Source of the DNA: JACVRW01 sp963811055
GTDB taxonomy: Bacteria > Actinomycetota > Thermoleophilia > Solirubrobacterales > Thermoleophilaceae
NCBI GenBank assembly: GCA_963811055.1
Contig: CAWEPQ010000020.1
Coordinates: forward strand, 310,001 to 374,000
DNA: 64,000 nucleotides
Direction of reading: 5' to 3'
A model generated the notes under the pieces. That model saw only the letters and a program-made list of their open reading frames with translations. It ran no database searches and was not told the DNA's origin. A program made the position numbers and the translations under genes. This document shows, piece by piece, positions 35,711-43,360 of the stretch; the first letter of the stretch is position 1, and the number at the start of each line of letters is the position of its first letter.

Positions 35711-36741
35711 AGCATCTCCGCGATCTGGCGGACCATCTGCTTGCGCCGCTCGGCGTCGGCAGCGATGGTGGAGACGATGAGCGTGCCCACGCCCGCGTCG
35801 CGATAGACGGCCAGCCGGTCGCGCACCTTGTCGAGCGGCCCCACCATCGCCACCAGGTCGATCAGCTCGGGCGGCAGCGCCGCGGCCGCCTCGTCCTTCT
35901 TGCCGTCCAGGTAGAGGTCCTGCACCGTCTGTGCCGTCTCCTCGAACCCGTAGCGGCGCACGAGCGCGTTGTAGAAGTTCTTGTCGCGTGAGCCCATTCC
36001 GCCCACGTACAAAGCGAGCAGGTGACGCACCGAGTCACGGGCGCGGTCCACGTCGTCGTCGATGCACACGCTCACGGTGGGCGCGATGTCGAACGATCCG
36101 TTCAGGTCCCGCCCCGCACGCGCCGCGCCTTCCTGGAGCAGGTCGCGCGACTCGCCCACGTGCTCGGGAGAGAAGAAGATCGGGATCCAGCCGTCGGCGA
36201 TCTCGCCGGTGAGCTGCATGTTCTTCGGCCCGATCGCGGCGATGTAGATCGGGATCCGCTCCTGCACGGAGCCGATCATCAGCTTGAGCGCCTTGCCGGG
36301 ACCGTCGGGGAGGGGGAGGGTGTACTGCTTGCCCTGGTACTCGAGCCGCTCGCGCGCCAGCGCCTTGCGCACGATGTCCACGTACTCGCGCGTGCGGTCG
36401 AGCTGGTGGGCGAAGCGCTGGCCGTGCCAGCCCTCGGCCACCTGCGGCCCGGACGACCCGATCCCCAGCAGCACGCGGCCGTCCGAGAGGTGATCGAGTG
36501 TGGCCGCGGTCATGGCGGTCATCGCCGGCGAGCGGGCGGGCATTTGGAAGATGGCCGACCCGAGCTTGATGCGATCGGTCTGGCCCGCCAGCCATGCCAG
36601 CACCGTGGCGGCGTCCGAGCCGTAGGCCTCGGCGGCCCATACGGAGTCGAAGCCCGCGTCCTCCGCGGTCTTCACGAGGCCCAGCTGCTCATCCACCGTC
36701 AAGCCGAGGCCCCAGTAGCCGAGGTTCAGGCCCAATCGCAT
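35707..36741 (-). CDS. LLM-class F420-dependent oxidoreductase
   Basis: A 344-residue luciferase-like TIM barrel. It begins MRLGLNLGYWGLGLTVDEQL and shows GFDSVWAAEAYGSDAATVLA, FQMPARSPAMTAMTAATLDH, GRVLLGIGSSGPQVAEGWHG and YIAAIGPKNMQLTGEIADGW, the usual stretches of F420-dependent members in actinobacteria. The cofactor is inferred from family resemblance; FMN cannot be excluded. AAAGGAGAG precedes the ATG at 36741. It overlaps the start of the glycosyltransferase gene, so the two form a transcription unit. Confidence 0.88.
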   Translation of the reverse strand: MRLGLNLGYWGLGLTVDEQLGLVKTAEDAGFDSVWAAEAYGSDAATVLAWLAGQTDRIKLGSAIFQMPARSPAMTAMTAATLDHLSDGRVLLGIGSSGPQVAEGWHGQRFAHQLDRTREYVDIVRKALARERLEYQGKQYTLPLPDGPGKALKLMIGSVQERIPIYIAAIGPKNMQLTGEIADGWIPIFFSPEHVGESRDLLQEGAARAGRDLNGSFDIAPTVSVCIDDDVDRARDSVRHLLALYVGGMGSRDKNFYNALVRRYGFEETAQTVQDLYLDGKKDEAAAALPPELIDLVAMVGPLDKVRDRLAVYRDAGVGTLIVSTIAADAERRKQMVRQIAEML

Positions 36742-36824
36742 GCAACTCTCCTTTCGCCGCCGCTGGAGTACTTGAACGATCGCGACGGGATGGGCATCCT
36801 ATGTGCGCGAGAGGTGAACCGCCG

Positions 36825-37325
36825 ATGAGACGCCGCCGTCCAGCCCGCGAGCTTCGAACAGCGATCGACCGCATGCCGCTTCGCAGCCGGCAGGCGATGC
36901 TCGGCGGGATCGAGGCCAACGACATCATCGTCGGCGCCTACACCGACCGGCGCGGCGGGGTGTGCCCGATGCTCGCGGCCCACCGCAACGGCGGGCGCAC
37001 GAGCCTGGCCTCCTTCGCCGGCGCATGGGACCGCTACACCGGCGCCCGCGGGCGCGCACGGCCGGCCACGCCTCGGGAGCTCAACACGCTGCGCGCGATG
37101 CTCGAGGCCAGCATCGCCCTCGACGACGGGGTGGACCTGTCGAGCGTGCAGCGTCCCAGCCGCGCGGCACCGGCGGACACCGGCGAGCGCCACCGCGCCC
37201 GCGAGCTGCGCGACCGGGCCGGGTGGGCCTGGCTGCGGCCGTTCCGGAACCTCGACGAGTACGAGCGCGCGCTCGCCGAGCTCGAGTCGGTAGAGGCGCC
37301 TAGGGAGTGTCGCCCGGTCGGATGA
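36825..37325 (+). CDS. Conserved hypothetical protein
   Basis: A 166-residue soluble, Arg- and Ala-rich protein with no signal peptide or membrane segment. Segments such as LRTAIDRMPLRSRQAMLGGI, DIIVGAYTDRRGGVCPMLAA and AWLRPFRNLDEYERALAELE look evolved rather than random. Codon positions show the strong GC3 bias of real genes, but no family is recognised. GAGAGGTGA lies 7 nt before ATG 36825 and favours it over ATG 36801 in the same frame. It is divergent from the F420 oxidoreductase and overlaps the convergent SDR gene by 26 bp. Confidence 0.65.
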   Translation: MRRRRPARELRTAIDRMPLRSRQAMLGGIEANDIIVGAYTDRRGGVCPMLAAHRNGGRTSLASFAGAWDRYTGARGRARPATPRELNTLRAMLEASIALDDGVDLSSVQRPSRAAPADTGERHRARELRDRAGWAWLRPFRNLDEYERALAELESVEAPRECRPVG

Positions 37326-38019
37326 ACTGAATCTCGGGCACGATGCACGCGCTCGAGGTCCGCAGCAGGAAGCGCACCGCCTCGGCGATGTCCTCGGGCT
37401 GGATCATCTCCTCGCGCTCCACGCCCTGCACCCAGTCGGTCATGGCGGTGTCCACGAACCCGGGGCAGAACGCCGTGACCTGCACGCCCTCCGCGGACAG
37501 CTCGCGATGGAGAGCCTGGCTCAGCCCGACCACACCGAACTTCGTGGCCGAGTAGGCCGCGAGCCAGCCCTGGCCGAACTTCCCGGCGATCGAGGCGGTG
37601 TTCACCATCAGCGCCTTGCCGTGCTCGGCACCGGCCTCCTTCAGCAGCGGGATCGACTCGCGGGCCACCAGGTAGACCCCGCGCAGGTTCACGTCGAGCT
37701 GGATGTCGAGCTTCTTGGTCTGGGTGTCGGCCACGGGAGCGCCGATGCCTATGCCGGCGTTGTTCACGAGCACGTCGAGCCGGCCGAAGCGCTCGCGGTG
37801 GGCCTCCACCAGGCGCTTGATGTCGTCCTCGTCCGCCACGTTGGCGGCCACGGCGTTCACGTCCAGACCGTCGTCGGCCAGGCCCTTGCCCGCCGCCTCG
37901 AGCTTGTCGGGCCGGCGGGCGGAGAGGGTGACCCCGTATCCGTCCGTCCCGAGCGCGCGAGCAATGGCCAGCCCGATGCCGCTCGATCCGCCGGTGATGA
38001 GTGCCGCGCGAGTGTCCAA
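37300..38019 (-). CDS. Short-chain dehydrogenase/reductase
   Basis: A 239-residue classical SDR. The NAD(P)-binding motif is ALITGGSSGIGLAIARAL, the structural motif is VLVNNAGIG, and the catalytic set is Ser in VNTASIAGKFG with Tyr and Lys in AAYSATKFGV. The Arg in LSARRPDKLEAAG after strand 2 suggests NADPH preference. The substrate is unknown. The start is TTG 38017-38019, chosen because GGGAGGAGCTC lies directly upstream and the protein then begins two residues before the first strand. Longer readings extend into non-coding sequence. Confidence 0.9.
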   Translation of the reverse strand: MDTRAALITGGSSGIGLAIARALGTDGYGVTLSARRPDKLEAAGKGLADDGLDVNAVAANVADEDDIKRLVEAHRERFGRLDVLVNNAGIGIGAPVADTQTKKLDIQLDVNLRGVYLVARESIPLLKEAGAEHGKALMVNTASIAGKFGQGWLAAYSATKFGVVGLSQALHRELSAEGVQVTAFCPGFVDTAMTDWVQGVEREEMIQPEDIAEAVRFLLRTSSACIVPEIQFIRPGDTP

Positions 38020-38126
38020 GAGCTCCTCCCGATCGTCCCGAAGACGTCCGGAGGCTATTTGAAATTGCGTTAAGGAACGCACCCCCCGGCGTGGGCGACA
38101 GTGCCGTTCCCTACGCTTGGCCCTGC

Positions 38127-39107
38127 TTGCGCCTGCCAACCGCCCTGATCGCCACGTTGCTGCTGGCATGCGCCGTCCTGGTCGCATGCGGGGATGACTC
38201 GAACGACGAGCCGGCAAGCGCGCCGCCCGAGGTCAACCTCAAGGACTTCCCGGCGGCCAACGGGAGATCGCTGCGCGAGCTGCTGGCCAAGCTCACGCAG
38301 GGCGGCCCGGTGCTGGCGCCCTCGGTGGCCGACCTGACGGTGGGCAAGAACCGCTACGGCTTCGGCCTCTTCGATCGCTCGCGCAAGCCCATCACCGACG
38401 TGCCCGCGGTCATCTACATCGCCCCCGTGGGGGGCGGTGAGGCGATCGGGCCGATCAAGGCCCACTTCGAGTCGCTGGCGGTCAAGCCGCAGTTCCAGAG
38501 CCAGACCTCGTCGCGCGACCCGGACTCGTCGAGCCACGTGTACGTGGCTGACATCGACTTCCCGACGGCCGGGGACTACGACGTGATCGGGATGGCCAAG
38601 CTCGACAACCGCCTGGTGGCCGCGCTGCCGGTCAGCGGTCCCACCGTCGTGAAGAAGGAGGACTCCGTGCCCAGCGTGGGCGACCCGGCGCCGCGCATCC
38701 ACACGCCCGTGCCCGCCGACGTGGGCGGCGACCTGTCCAAGATCGACACGCGCACGCCGCCGTCGGACATGCACGAGGTGGACTTCGCCGACGTGGTGGG
38801 CAAGAAGCCGGTGGTGCTGCTGTTCGCAACCCCGCTTCTGTGCCAGAGCCGCGTGTGCGGGCCGGTGGTGGACATCGCGGACGAGGTGAGGGCCGAGCGC
38901 GGCGAGGACGCCGACTTCATCCACATGGAGATCTTCCAGGACAACACCGTGGACAAGGGCTACAGGCCGCAGGTGCAGGCATTTGGCCTGCCGTCCGAGC
39001 CCTGGGTGTTCACGATCGACCGCAACGGAAAGGTGGCGGCCCGTCTCGAGGGCGCCTTCAGCGCCCGCGAGCTCAACGCCGCGATCGACAAGGCCGTCAA
39101 GGAGTAG
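38127..39107 (+). CDS. Lipoprotein with thioredoxin-like C-terminal domain
   Basis: A 326-residue predicted lipoprotein: LRLPTALIATLLLACAVLVA ends in a lipobox Cys, followed by a polar GDDSNDEPAS linker. The middle (~residues 50-190) is a beta-rich domain (RYGFGLFDRSRKPITDVPAV, YVADIDFPTAGDYDVIGMAK). The last third resembles thioredoxin/SCO folds (KKPVVLLFATPLLCQSRVCG, VVDIADEVRAERG, then PSEPWVFTIDRNGKVAARLE) with two Cys spaced C-x4-C rather than C-x2-C. It may be an extracytoplasmic thiol or metal-handling protein. The start TTG 38127 has TACGCT 9 nt upstream and gives a compact signal peptide. Confidence 0.75.
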   Translation: MRLPTALIATLLLACAVLVACGDDSNDEPASAPPEVNLKDFPAANGRSLRELLAKLTQGGPVLAPSVADLTVGKNRYGFGLFDRSRKPITDVPAVIYIAPVGGGEAIGPIKAHFESLAVKPQFQSQTSSRDPDSSSHVYVADIDFPTAGDYDVIGMAKLDNRLVAALPVSGPTVVKKEDSVPSVGDPAPRIHTPVPADVGGDLSKIDTRTPPSDMHEVDFADVVGKKPVVLLFATPLLCQSRVCGPVVDIADEVRAERGEDADFIHMEIFQDNTVDKGYRPQVQAFGLPSEPWVFTIDRNGKVAARLEGAFSARELNAAIDKAVKE

Positions 39108-39480
39108 AGCCGATTCGGATGAGGTCCACCGCGCGGCGGTAGATCGACGACCCGTCCCTGCCGCTCTCGCAGCGCATACGCGCGACGACCAGCCAGTCGC
39201 CTCCGCCCACCTTGCTGCGCCGCGGCACCCACCGGAACGTGAAGTGACCGTTGGTGCCCACGGTCGCCGTCCCGATCCTGAAGGAGTTTTGCGAGGTGCG
39301 CAGCGAGATCCTCACCTTGCGGCTGCAGAACTCGATCACCGGCCAGCCGGCGCCGCGCACCGTGAGCGTCTTGCCGAAAGCCACCACCGGCGGCGTGGCG
39401 ACTATCCGCTGCTTGGCGTCTGCCACAGCCGGGAAGGCGGCCGCGAGGACCACAACGCTGGCACATGCCAACCGGCGCAC
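39097..39480 (-). CDS. Small secreted protein, unknown function
   Basis: 127 residues with a clear signal peptide (MRRLACASVVVLAAAFPAVA, cleavage after DA). The mature part is a ~100-residue beta-rich domain beginning QRIVATPPVVAFGKTLTVRG, like the single immunoglobulin/IPT-type domains common in actinobacterial secreted proteins. It has two cysteines (FCSRKV, MRCESG). It overlaps the convergent lipoprotein gene by 11 bp. No enzymatic motif. Confidence 0.7.
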   Translation of the reverse strand: MRRLACASVVVLAAAFPAVADAKQRIVATPPVVAFGKTLTVRGAGWPVIEFCSRKVRISLRTSQNSFRIGTATVGTNGHFTFRWVPRRSKVGGGDWLVVARMRCESGRDGSSIYRRAVDLIRIGSTP

Positions 39481-39547
39481 GGAGCGGATCGTACCGCCAA
39501 CCGGTTCTGACGTTTCCCGGCTGACCGTGCGTGGTAATAGATAAGAG

Positions 39548-39844
39548 ATGCTGATTGTTGTTCAGTACACGACCAACGCCGGCCCGGACGAATACGACGA
39601 GGTCGTGTCGAAGATCCGCTTCCACGACGAGCCGCCACCCGGGCTGGTGATGCACACGGCCGCCGTGACACAGGACGGTCGCATGCGCGTGTTCGACGTG
39701 TGGCGCTCCCGCGAGCAGCACGACGAGTTCGCCTCCAAGCGCCTCTACCCGGCCGTCGTGGAGGTCGTGGGCGAGGAGCGAGCCGCGCGCGACGACCACA
39801 CGATGCTCACCCTTCACAGCCTGGTCAAGCCGGTCGGGCGCTAG
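39548..39844 (+). CDS. Conserved hypothetical protein, dimeric alpha/beta-barrel-like
   Basis: A 98-residue soluble protein beginning MLIVVQYTTNAGPDEYDEVV and containing PPGLVMHTAAVTQDGRMRVF and DVWRSREQHDEFASKRLYPA. The pattern of a first strand, a helix with Y-D-x-V, then W-x-S-x-E-x-x-x-x-F resembles ABM/EthD-like ferredoxin-fold proteins. No catalytic residues can be named. The ATG is preceded by an A/T-rich TAATAGATAAGAG that may be both promoter and weak ribosome binding site. Confidence 0.72.
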   Translation: MLIVVQYTTNAGPDEYDEVVSKIRFHDEPPPGLVMHTAAVTQDGRMRVFDVWRSREQHDEFASKRLYPAVVEVVGEERAARDDHTMLTLHSLVKPVGR

Positions 39845-40010
39845 CCGGCTCGGCCCGGTCGACGTGTAGCGGTCGATCCTGACGCTCCCGCTGTCCACGT
39901 GTTCGGGATTGCCTGCCGCGAGACGGTCGGGGGCGTGCAGTTCACCGAGGCCACGATCGCGCGGCCGTCGCCCTGTCAACCAGTAGTCCACCCCCGACCC
40001 TCCGGCCGGG
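39845..40010. other. 166-bp gap before the NTF2 gene
   Basis: No open gene or known RNA recognised. The sequence near 39895-39955 keeps coding-like composition and may be the remnant of a lost gene. Confidence 0.35.
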
Positions 40011-40016
40011 GATACT
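40011..40016 (+). promoter_or_regulatory. GATACT box, NTF2-type promoter
   Basis: GATACTCGGCAGGCGATG: the hexamer ends 9 nt before ATG 40026, matching the promoters at 4278, 41629, 45289 and 56530. Confidence 0.55.
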
Positions 40017-40025
40017 CGGCAGGCG

Positions 40026-40406
40026 ATGTCACACGAGAACGTGGAAGTCGTGCGGAGGCTCTATGAATGCTGGGCTGCTGCGGCGCTCGACCGGATGCCA
40101 GAGATGCTGAACCCCGAGATCGTCTGGACTGCCATCGAGTCGGCGCCGGATTTCGGGACGCGCCACGGTCACGCGGAGGCGTGCGCCTACATGAACGACT
40201 GGCTGCAGGGCTTCGATCTCGGGGAGATGTCGGTGGATGAACTGCGGACCGTCGCCGACGGCTGTCTCGTCTGTGCCCTCGATGGCGCGGCCACGGAGAT
40301 GCACTTCGCCGGTGTGTTTCGCTTCGCCGACGATGGCCGCATCCGCTACATCCACGAGTACGCGAGACCCGAGGACGCCCTCGAAGCCGCCGGGCTGTCG
40401 GAGTAA
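40026..40406 (+). CDS. NTF2/SnoaL-like protein
   Basis: 126 residues, MSHENVEVVRRLYECWAAAA at the start and PEDALEAAGLSE at the end, both matching the paralogues in the islands. Between them is an NTF2 cone (LNPEIVWTAIESAPDFGTRH, VCALDGAATEMHFAGVFRFA). A ligand-binding or isomerase-like role is possible but no catalytic dyad is evident. It lies just outside the tRNA-bounded islands, 97 bp upstream of the tRNA, so the family is chromosomal as well as island-borne. Confidence 0.85.
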   Translation: MSHENVEVVRRLYECWAAAALDRMPEMLNPEIVWTAIESAPDFGTRHGHAEACAYMNDWLQGFDLGEMSVDELRTVADGCLVCALDGAATEMHFAGVFRFADDGRIRYIHEYARPEDALEAAGLSE

Positions 40407-40502
40407 CCCGCTATCGCCAACACATCGCCGTGGGGCTGGGCCCGGCAAACGGCGTTCCGGCGGCCGAGGGACCGGCGGATTGTCGCTCTAGGATGCCCCG
40501 CA

Positions 40503-40575
40503 GGGCCGGTAGCTCAGCGGTTAGAGCAGCGGACTCATAATCCGTCGGTCCCAGGTTCGAATCCTGGCCGGCCCA
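40503..40575 (+). tRNA. tRNA with anticodon CAT (tRNA-Met or tRNA-Ile2), island attachment gene
   Basis: 73-nt cloverleaf: acceptor GGGCCGG/CCGGCCC, D-arm GCTC/GAGC, anticodon stem GCGGA/TCCGT with loop CTCATAA (anticodon CAT), T-arm CCAGG/CCTGG with TTCGAAT, discriminator A, no encoded CCA. CAT may be elongator Met or lysidine-modified Ile2; the sequence alone does not settle it. Its last 43 nt recur at 43739 and 49059. Confidence 0.93.
40533..40575 (+). repeat. Attachment-site repeat 1 (3' part of the tRNA)
   Basis: 43 bp from ACTCATAATCC (anticodon loop) to GGCCGGCCCA (acceptor end). Copies 2 and 3 look identical over the whole length, and similarity stops abruptly on both sides. Confidence 0.92.
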
Positions 40576-40791
40576 TCGTGAACTCCCTGCAAACCGTCGC
40601 GTTTGCGTAGAGATTCTTCAGCGGCGGGTACCGAACGGGTACCGAAACCACTCGTTCAGACGTCTCCGCCCACCGAATGGTCAAGCCGGGCCGTAAGTTG
40701 GCTCTATGGCTACCCGGGGGCCCACCAGACCCGCTCTGCAGACGGCACCGGGGAGAGCGGCGGCTGTGAGAAAAAGCCGAGGGCCGGCGGG
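40576..40791. other. Left end of island 1, no gene
   Basis: 216 bp without a supported gene. It contains two nearby copies of GGGTACCGAA (from 40627 and 40639). A related ACGGGTACCGAAC lies at ~43646-43658 close to the right att repeat, so these may be integrase arm-type sites. Confidence 0.4.
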
Positions 40792-41211
40792 CTACTCCGA
40801 CAGCCCCACGGCTTCGAGGGCTTCCTTGGGTGCCGGGTAGATGATCCAGCGGCTGATCCGGCCGCCGCGGAACTCGAAGAGGTGGCCGACCGGACGCTCT
40901 ACGTGAACGCCGCTTGCTCGTCCCCGGCCGGATGCCTTCACGGCGAATCCCACCTTGTCGCCACTGGCGACGTGCTCGAGCGGCTCCCACCGATTTTCCG
41001 TCAGCGCTTCCTCAAGCTCGCGCTGCGTATCGCGCAGCCCTTCGTAGCCGTGGAACCTCCCAGTAGTGCCAGCAAGCGAACTGAGTTGCTGCACCTCGAT
41101 CGCCGGGTCGAACGCGACGGCAAGCAACTCATCCGTCATCTCGTCAACCGCCACGCCGCCGTTGAGCGCGTCGTACAACCGCAGAGCGACCTCCACGTTT
41201 TCCTGCGACAT
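40792..41211 (-). CDS. NTF2/SnoaL-like protein (island 1, second of pair)
   Basis: 139 residues from MSQENVEVALRLYDALNGGV to PKEALEAVGLSE. The interior has GRFHGYEGLRDTQRELEEAL and VGFAVKASGRGRASGVHVER, NTF2-fold strands. The start lies 3 bp after the stop of the 41215 gene, so the two are read from one transcript. Unlike first-of-pair genes it has no GATACT box of its own. Length is typical and there is no signal peptide, so it acts in the cytoplasm. Confidence 0.85.
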   Translation of the reverse strand: MSQENVEVALRLYDALNGGVAVDEMTDELLAVAFDPAIEVQQLSSLAGTTGRFHGYEGLRDTQRELEEALTENRWEPLEHVASGDKVGFAVKASGRGRASGVHVERPVGHLFEFRGGRISRWIIYPAPKEALEAVGLSE

Positions 41212-41214
41212 CGT

Positions 41215-41619
41215 CTACTCCGTGAGCCCCACGGCATCGAGCGCTTCGGAACGCTGCTGATAGAGGGTGACCGAGGTTGCTTTCCCGTCCACGAAGCTCC
41301 AGACCATGGCAAATCCACGCCCCTCAACCACGACACCGCTTCCCCTCCCGCGCTGGCGGCCGTGGCAGGTAGCGACTACCTGATCGCCCGCGTCGATGAG
41401 ATCGTCAACGATGAAGACGGACTCATCGAAGACGTCCCACCACGATCGGAGGAAGTCGAGAACCTGACCTTGCCCACGGAAGACGCCTCGTACCGGCCCG
41501 ATGGCCCTGGACCAGTCCTGCGTGATGTCCGGGCTGGTGGCTTTCAGCAGGGCCTCAGCATCCCGCCGGTTGATGGCGTCGAAGGCACTACGCACCGCCT
41601 CCACGTTCTCCTGCGACAT
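41215..41619 (-). CDS. NTF2/SnoaL-like protein (island 1, first of pair)
   Basis: 134 residues, MSQENVEAVRSAFDAINRRD to SEALDAVGLTE, with internal strands QVVATCHGRQRGRGSGVVVE and GRGFAMVWSFVDGKATSV. The N-terminal helix with R-R-D-x-E-A-L-L is the standard SnoaL opening. It carries the GATACT promoter (41629-41634) with 9-nt spacing and no Shine-Dalgarno. The nearly fixed N-terminal DNA (ATGTCGCAGGAGAACGT) recurs in the paralogues. The decapeptide-repeat gene lies immediately upstream on the same strand. Confidence 0.87.
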   Translation of the reverse strand: MSQENVEAVRSAFDAINRRDAEALLKATSPDITQDWSRAIGPVRGVFRGQGQVLDFLRSWWDVFDESVFIVDDLIDAGDQVVATCHGRQRGRGSGVVVEGRGFAMVWSFVDGKATSVTLYQQRSEALDAVGLTE

Positions 41620-41628
41620 CGTCCGCCG

Positions 41629-41634
41629 AGTATC
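41629..41634 (-). promoter_or_regulatory. GATACT box, NTF2-type promoter (island 1)
   Basis: Read on the minus strand as GATACTCGGCGGACGATG; 9 nt between hexamer and start codon. Confidence 0.55.
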
Positions 41635-41658
41635 CCCCCTGCTTCGGTGTCGGGCTGG

Positions 41659-42288
41659 CTAACCCGCGGAGAGGCCGTTGAAGGCGATCACGTTGAAGTG
41701 GGTGATCCCGTCGTTGATGTTCGCGCCTGTCCAGTTGCACACGTGGACGAACATCTGCTCGATCCCGGGGTCGTATTTGGCGGAGTACTCAAGCGCCACA
41801 TGCGAGTCGACGATCGAGGGCGTGAGCAAGATGTGGTCGCTCGACAGGGTTCCTCCGGTGACCTGGCGGTCGACGCAGCTCTGAGAGTTGACGACGCCGA
41901 TGCTTCCGGCGAAGTCCCTGTACACCGTTTCGCCGACATCCCTGTCGATCAATCGACCGTTTTCAATTTCGTCCCTGCTGACGCTGTCATTGGCGAGATG
42001 TCCCCGGGAGATCTCGTCAAAACCGATGTCGAGGCCTGTCAGCGACCCGTCGACGACGTCGGCGCCAAGGAAGGTCGAGACGTCGAAGGTGGTCAGGGAC
42101 TGGTCCTTGACGTCGGCGGATGCGATGTCCTGGTTCTTGATGTCGACCGAGGCGACCTCACCGTCGACGATGTCGGTGGAGCGGATGGTGTTCGCCGCAT
42201 AAGCGCTGGTCCCGCCAACCGCGACGATCAGCGCGAGCGTCGAGACGACGTTGGCGTAGGTGAGGCGGTGAGACAGCCTTCGCAGCAT
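41659..42288 (-). CDS. Decapeptide-repeat secreted protein 1
   Basis: 209 residues. An N-terminal hydrophobic segment (VVSTLALIVAVGGTSAYA) acts as signal or anchor. It is followed by ~10-residue repeats of the form [A/S]xD[I/V]xDGxLT: STDIVDGEVA, SVDIKNQDIA, SADVKDQSLT, TFDVSTFLG, ADVVDGSLTG. The periodicity suggests a small beta-solenoid related in spirit to pentapeptide repeats. The C-terminal ~70 residues form a separate domain (SSDHILLTPSIVDSHVAL, GITHFNVIAFNG). The family is not one I can name. ATG 42288 has AAGGAGC 6 nt upstream and beats ATG 42318. Three complete paralogues lie at 52160, 54226 and 55120. Confidence 0.8.
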   Translation of the reverse strand: MLRRLSHRLTYANVVSTLALIVAVGGTSAYAANTIRSTDIVDGEVASVDIKNQDIASADVKDQSLTTFDVSTFLGADVVDGSLTGLDIGFDEISRGHLANDSVSRDEIENGRLIDRDVGETVYRDFAGSIGVVNSQSCVDRQVTGGTLSSDHILLTPSIVDSHVALEYSAKYDPGIEQMFVHVCNWTGANINDGITHFNVIAFNGLSAG

Positions 42289-42319
42289 TGGAAGCTCCTT
42301 GAACGAGGGGATGGCCAAC

Positions 42320-42425
42320 CCTGGCCCACGCGGCGCTCCATGCCTAACGCCAACCTATCCCCGATCGACGGCTGGGATTGCCGAGGGGCTACCGAGGTTT
42401 TCCCGAGGGGGACCGAGGATTCAGT
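42320..42425 (-). repeat. Dispersed upstream repeat of decapeptide-repeat genes, copy A
   Basis: About 100 bp upstream of gene 1 strongly resembles 55925-56035 upstream of gene 4. Shared blocks include GGCGCTCCATGCCT, GCCAACCTATCCCCGATCG and ACCGAGGATT. On the coding strand it contains GGGGATAGGTT, a probable -10 region. Confidence 0.65.
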
Positions 42426-42446
42426 CTGGTCGAGAGGGGGGCAGCG

Positions 42447-42479
42447 GGGACCGCAACCCTGGGCCCGCCTGTTCACCCC
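42447..42479 (-). repeat. Conserved GTGAACAG element, copy 1
   Basis: GGGACCGCAACC followed by CCTGTTCACCCC. Related copies lie at 52942-52973 and 54919-54953, each 100-160 bp upstream of a decapeptide-repeat gene start in the same orientation, so it may be a promoter or operator of that family. Confidence 0.5.
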
Positions 42480-42574
42480 CCGGTAGCTCGCTGTAAGAAG
42501 CACCAGCTTTTCACCGGGGTTCTCCCACCGGTTTGGCTCTGTAGCGCAAGGGTGGGGACGGACCCGACACGCTG

Positions 42575-42940
42575 GTGACACAGGCCCATATGACGTTCAG
42601 GGCGTCGGAGGTGTTGGTGGCCCGTCTTGACCAGTTGGCCGAGGCCACGGGTTCGTCCCGTTCGGCGGCCATCAAGCGGGCGATCCTCGAGGCGAGCACG
42701 CCCGCCAACGCACAGCCGATCCCTGACGAGCATGAGGTTCTCGTCTTGCTCAGCGAGGCCGCTCGCGGCGGCAACGTGACCGCGATGCGCGAGCTTCTCG
42801 CCTACCACCGCGAGCGCGAGCAGGTTCGAGAGCCGGATTGCCGTCGACCGGTTGGACGAGCTCCGCGCGCTGCGCTGGCGCGACGTGGAGTTTTCCAAGC
42901 GTCTCGTCCACGTCCGGCGGTCGTTCACCTACGGGAATGA
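42575..42940 (+). CDS. Ribbon-helix-helix DNA-binding protein, C-terminus scrambled
   Basis: The first ~88 residues form a CopG/MetJ-like ribbon-helix-helix protein (MTFRASEVLVARLDQLAE, ATGSSRSAAIKRAILEA) followed by a helical extension (HEVLVLLSEAARGGNVTAMR, ELLAYHREREQ). From about 42825 the frame runs out of register through the integrase remnant (CRRPVGRAPRAALARRG), so the natural stop was lost at a deletion that also removed the integrase N-terminus. In related islands such small regulators sit beside the integrase and may control it. ATG 42590 is an alternative start. Confidence 0.6.
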   Translation: MTQAHMTFRASEVLVARLDQLAEATGSSRSAAIKRAILEASTPANAQPIPDEHEVLVLLSEAARGGNVTAMRELLAYHREREQVREPDCRRPVGRAPRAALARRGVFQASRPRPAVVHLRE

Positions 42941-43360
42941 GGGGATGCCGAAGTCGGGCAAGGTCCGCAGCGTGCCGCTGATTGACCAGGCTGCCCGTGC
43001 GCTCGACGGCCTCAGCCGACGCGGCCACCTCACCACTGCTGACGACCTTGTGTTCGTCAACACGGCGGGAGGGGTAATGGACGATTCGAAGCTGCGTCGC
43101 CGCTACTACCGCGCACTCGAACGAGCCGGTTTGCTGCGGCTGACGTTCCACTCGCTGAGGCACACGTTCGGCACTCTGGCTGTCCAAGCGTTTCCGCTTA
43201 CCGATGTGAAGGCCTACATGGGCCACGCGGACATTCAGACGACGATGGTGTAGTCCATCATGTGCCGCGCCACGACGCCGCCGATCGGCTAACCCGCCTC
43301 GTCGGAACCAGCGAATCCGTCCCCATTGCCGGTGGCGGATCTATAGTCCCAGCGCCATGA
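42826..43360 (+). pseudogene. Tyrosine integrase remnant, frameshifted at the catalytic Tyr
   Basis: C-terminal catalytic domain of a phage/ICE-type tyrosine recombinase. Arg I is in DRLDELRALRWRD, Lys in PKSGKVRSVPLID, HxxR in TFHSLRHTFGTLA and the next His in MGHADIQTTMV. At 43251 the expected Tyr codon plus GTC reads TAG TCC. Restoring one base after TA gives the expected Y then VHHVPRHDAADRLTRLVG and a natural stop at 43358-43360. Thus a one-base deletion hits exactly the nucleophile codon. The N-terminal arm- and core-binding domains are missing, fused out of frame to the ribbon-helix-helix gene. The island is therefore predicted to be unable to excise on its own. Confidence 0.85.

Noticed and set aside
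43251..43253. Amber codon recoding (for example pyrrolysine) at the integrase active site
   Set aside because: Read as TAG the downstream frame is wrong; only insertion of one base restores the family C-terminus. A deletion explains everything without recoding.
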